This document shows positions 6,272 through 7,488 of a stretch of 7,488 nt of DNA, piece by piece. Below the pieces are notes generated by a model, which ran no database searches, had not been told where the DNA came from, and was given only the letters and a program-made list of their open reading frames with translations. How positions within the stretch are numbered: position 1 is the first letter of the stretch; each line of letters begins with the position of its first letter. Origin of the DNA: Chloroflexota bacterium (GTDB taxonomy: Bacteria; Chloroflexota; Dehalococcoidia; UBA3495); assembly GCA_022571575.1 (NCBI GenBank), contig JACZXN010000071.1:1-7488 (forward strand), written 5' to 3'. Made by a program: the position numbers and the translations under genes.

Positions 6272-7488
6272 ATGCCACAGCCCCATGAGCTATCGGCGGC
6301 GGAACTGGCGCGCCAGATACGCGGTAGAAACATCACTCCGGTGGAGGTGGCGCAGTCGCTTCTGGAGCGGATAGACGCCCTGGAACCCCGCCTGGAGGCC
6401 TGGGTCCGAATTGACCGCGAGACCGTTCTGGCCGACGCCAAGCAGCGTCAAGAAGAACTGGACCGCGGCGTGGAGACCGGCCCGCTCCACGGCGTGCCCA
6501 TCGGCATCAAAGACATCTACAACATCGCCGGCGTGCCCACCACGGCCGGCTCCAAGGTCTACGCGGACTATGTGCCCGACGAGACAGCGGTCACCATCAA
6601 CCTGCTCCAAAAGGCCGGCGCGGTCATCCTGGGCAAGACCGTCACCACCGAGTTTGCCTGCCTCGATCCGTCCCACACCAAGAACCCCTGGAACCCGGCT
6701 CATACGCCCGGCGGCTCCAGCAGCGGCTCAGCGGCATCTGTCGCCGCCCGGATGTGCCCGGTGGCCATGGGTTCCCAGACCGTGGGCTCGGTGCTCCGGC
6801 CTGCGTCGTACAACGGCATCGTGGGATTCAAGCCCACCTACGGACGGGTCAGCCGCCGGGGAGTGGTGCCCGTAAGCTGGTCCCTCGATACCGTGGGCTG
6901 GATGGGCCGCACCGTGGAAGATATGGCGCTCCTGCTCCAGGTGATGGCCGGGCCCGACGAACAAGACCCCGTGGCGTCACGCTTGCCGGCCGGCGACTAC
7001 CTGTCGGGGCTGGAGTCGGCGGGGCCGCCGCGGATCGGACTGATCACCTCCTTCTTCATGGAGGAGTCGGACCAGGAAACCCAGCAGCGGACCAGGGCCG
7101 TGTTGGATAAGCTGACGTCGTCCGGCGCGTCCGTGGTGGAATTGACCCTGCCGGAGAGCTTCAACACTTCCTTCCAGGACCAGATGACCATCATGGGCGC
7201 CGAGGCCGCCGCCTTCCACAAGCCCATGTACGAGAAGCAGGCCCAGGACTACCGGCCCAAGCTGCGCGAGATGCTGCGCCAGGGCCTGGAAACCGACGCC
7301 GTCACCTACTCAAAGGCCCTGGAAAGGCGGCTCCGGTTCTCCGCGGACATGAGATTGCTGGCGGAACAGGCCGATGTTCTGCTCACCCCCTCCACCCCGA
7401 CCGCGCCCTTGGCCGACCTGACCAACACCGGCGACACCAGGTTTCAGGGGCCGTGGACCTCGTGCGGTCTGCCCACCATCACGCTGCC
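6272..7488 (+). CDS. Amidase-signature family hydrolase, copy 2 (3' end beyond window)
   Basis: The first 405 residues of a second amidase-signature enzyme; the frame is open to the last base, so the C-terminus lies outside. ATG 6272 has AAGGAG (6261-6266) at a 5-nt spacing. The catalytic triad is Lys80 (IGIKDIYN), Ser149 (TPGGSSSGSAA) and Ser173 (QTVGSVLRPAS), again with a 24-residue Ser-Ser spacing. Further hallmarks are LHGVPIGIKD, GKTVTTEF, NPWNPAHTPGG and GFKPTYGRVSRRGVVP. The QTxGS block resembles general amidases rather than GatA. Val171 sits where Gly is usual in the loop that forms the oxyanion hole. The gene is a divergent paralogue of amidase 1 and is not a recent copy. No convincing promoter of its own was found in 6197-6271, so it may be read from the upstream unit through the repeat element or from an atypical promoter. 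The substrate is unknown. Confidence 0.92.
   Translation, partial: MPQPHELSAAELARQIRGRNITPVEVAQSLLERIDALEPRLEAWVRIDRETVLADAKQRQEELDRGVETGPLHGVPIGIKDIYNIAGVPTTAGSKVYADYVPDETAVTINLLQKAGAVILGKTVTTEFACLDPSHTKNPWNPAHTPGGSSSGSAASVAARMCPVAMGSQTVGSVLRPASYNGIVGFKPTYGRVSRRGVVPVSWSLDTVGWMGRTVEDMALLLQVMAGPDEQDPVASRLPAGDYLSGLESAGPPRIGLITSFFMEESDQETQQRTRAVLDKLTSSGASVVELTLPESFNTSFQDQMTIMGAEAAAFHKPMYEKQAQDYRPKLREMLRQGLETDAVTYSKALERRLRFSADMRLLAEQADVLLTPSTPTAPLADLTNTGDTRFQGPWTSCGLPTITL

Noticed and set aside
1..7488. CRISPR array, tRNA or rRNA genes, integrase or transposase genes, toxin-antitoxin or defence genes
   Set aside because: No regularly spaced repeats, cloverleaf-like segments, rRNA-like stretches or characteristic protein motifs were seen; apart from the small repeat-like element at 6084-6196 nothing indicates a mobile or defence island.

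Overview
The window looks like a stretch of bacterial chromosome with high GC content. It holds seven genes: the 3' end of a primary sigma factor, a small zinc-ribbon protein, a sortase-fold membrane protein, a CNNM/CorC-type CBS-domain membrane protein, GlmU, and two tandem amidase-signature proteins, the second cut by the window end. The sigma factor C-terminus is of the RpoD/SigA type. Together with a sortase, GlmU and amidase paralogues, it suggests an environmental member of the Chloroflexota (Dehalococcoidia or SAR202-like). That placement is an inference from gene content and general resemblance, not a measured result.

Layout. Positions 1-411 (+) encode the last 136 residues of RpoD, followed by an AT-richer spacer with an imperfect inverted repeat. 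An extended -10 promoter lies inside a pair of 11-bp direct repeats and leads to the zinc-ribbon gene (576-788, +). The sortase-like gene (869-1672, +) follows 80 bp later and may be co-transcribed. A 13-bp perfect hairpin (1705-1735) separates it from the convergent minus-strand unit glmU (4426-3053) then CNNM/CorC-like gene (2986-1757), and probably ends transcription from both sides. The 230-bp divergent spacer 4427-4656 carries a TGGTATAAT extended -10 facing glmU and a TTGACA-17-CAAAAT promoter facing amidase 1 (4657-6072, +). A 113-bp near-palindromic, non-coding repeat-like element (6084-6196) lies between amidase 1 and amidase 2 (6272 to the window end, +).

How the genes relate. GlmU supplies UDP-GlcNAc for envelope or surface glycans. 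The CNNM-like and sortase-like proteins are both membrane proteins. No pathway linking all the genes can be shown here. The amidases are not accompanied by gatB or gatC, so a tRNA amidotransferase role is not supported by context.

The most notable observation is that the sortase-fold protein keeps the catalytic His and Arg but has Ser (codon TCA) where the nucleophilic Cys should be. Second is the CNNM-like protein, whose regulatory CBS and CorC domains look intact while its DUF21 membrane domain is short and lacks the usual GExxPK-type motif. I did not find a multi-gene novel defence or mobile system in this window.
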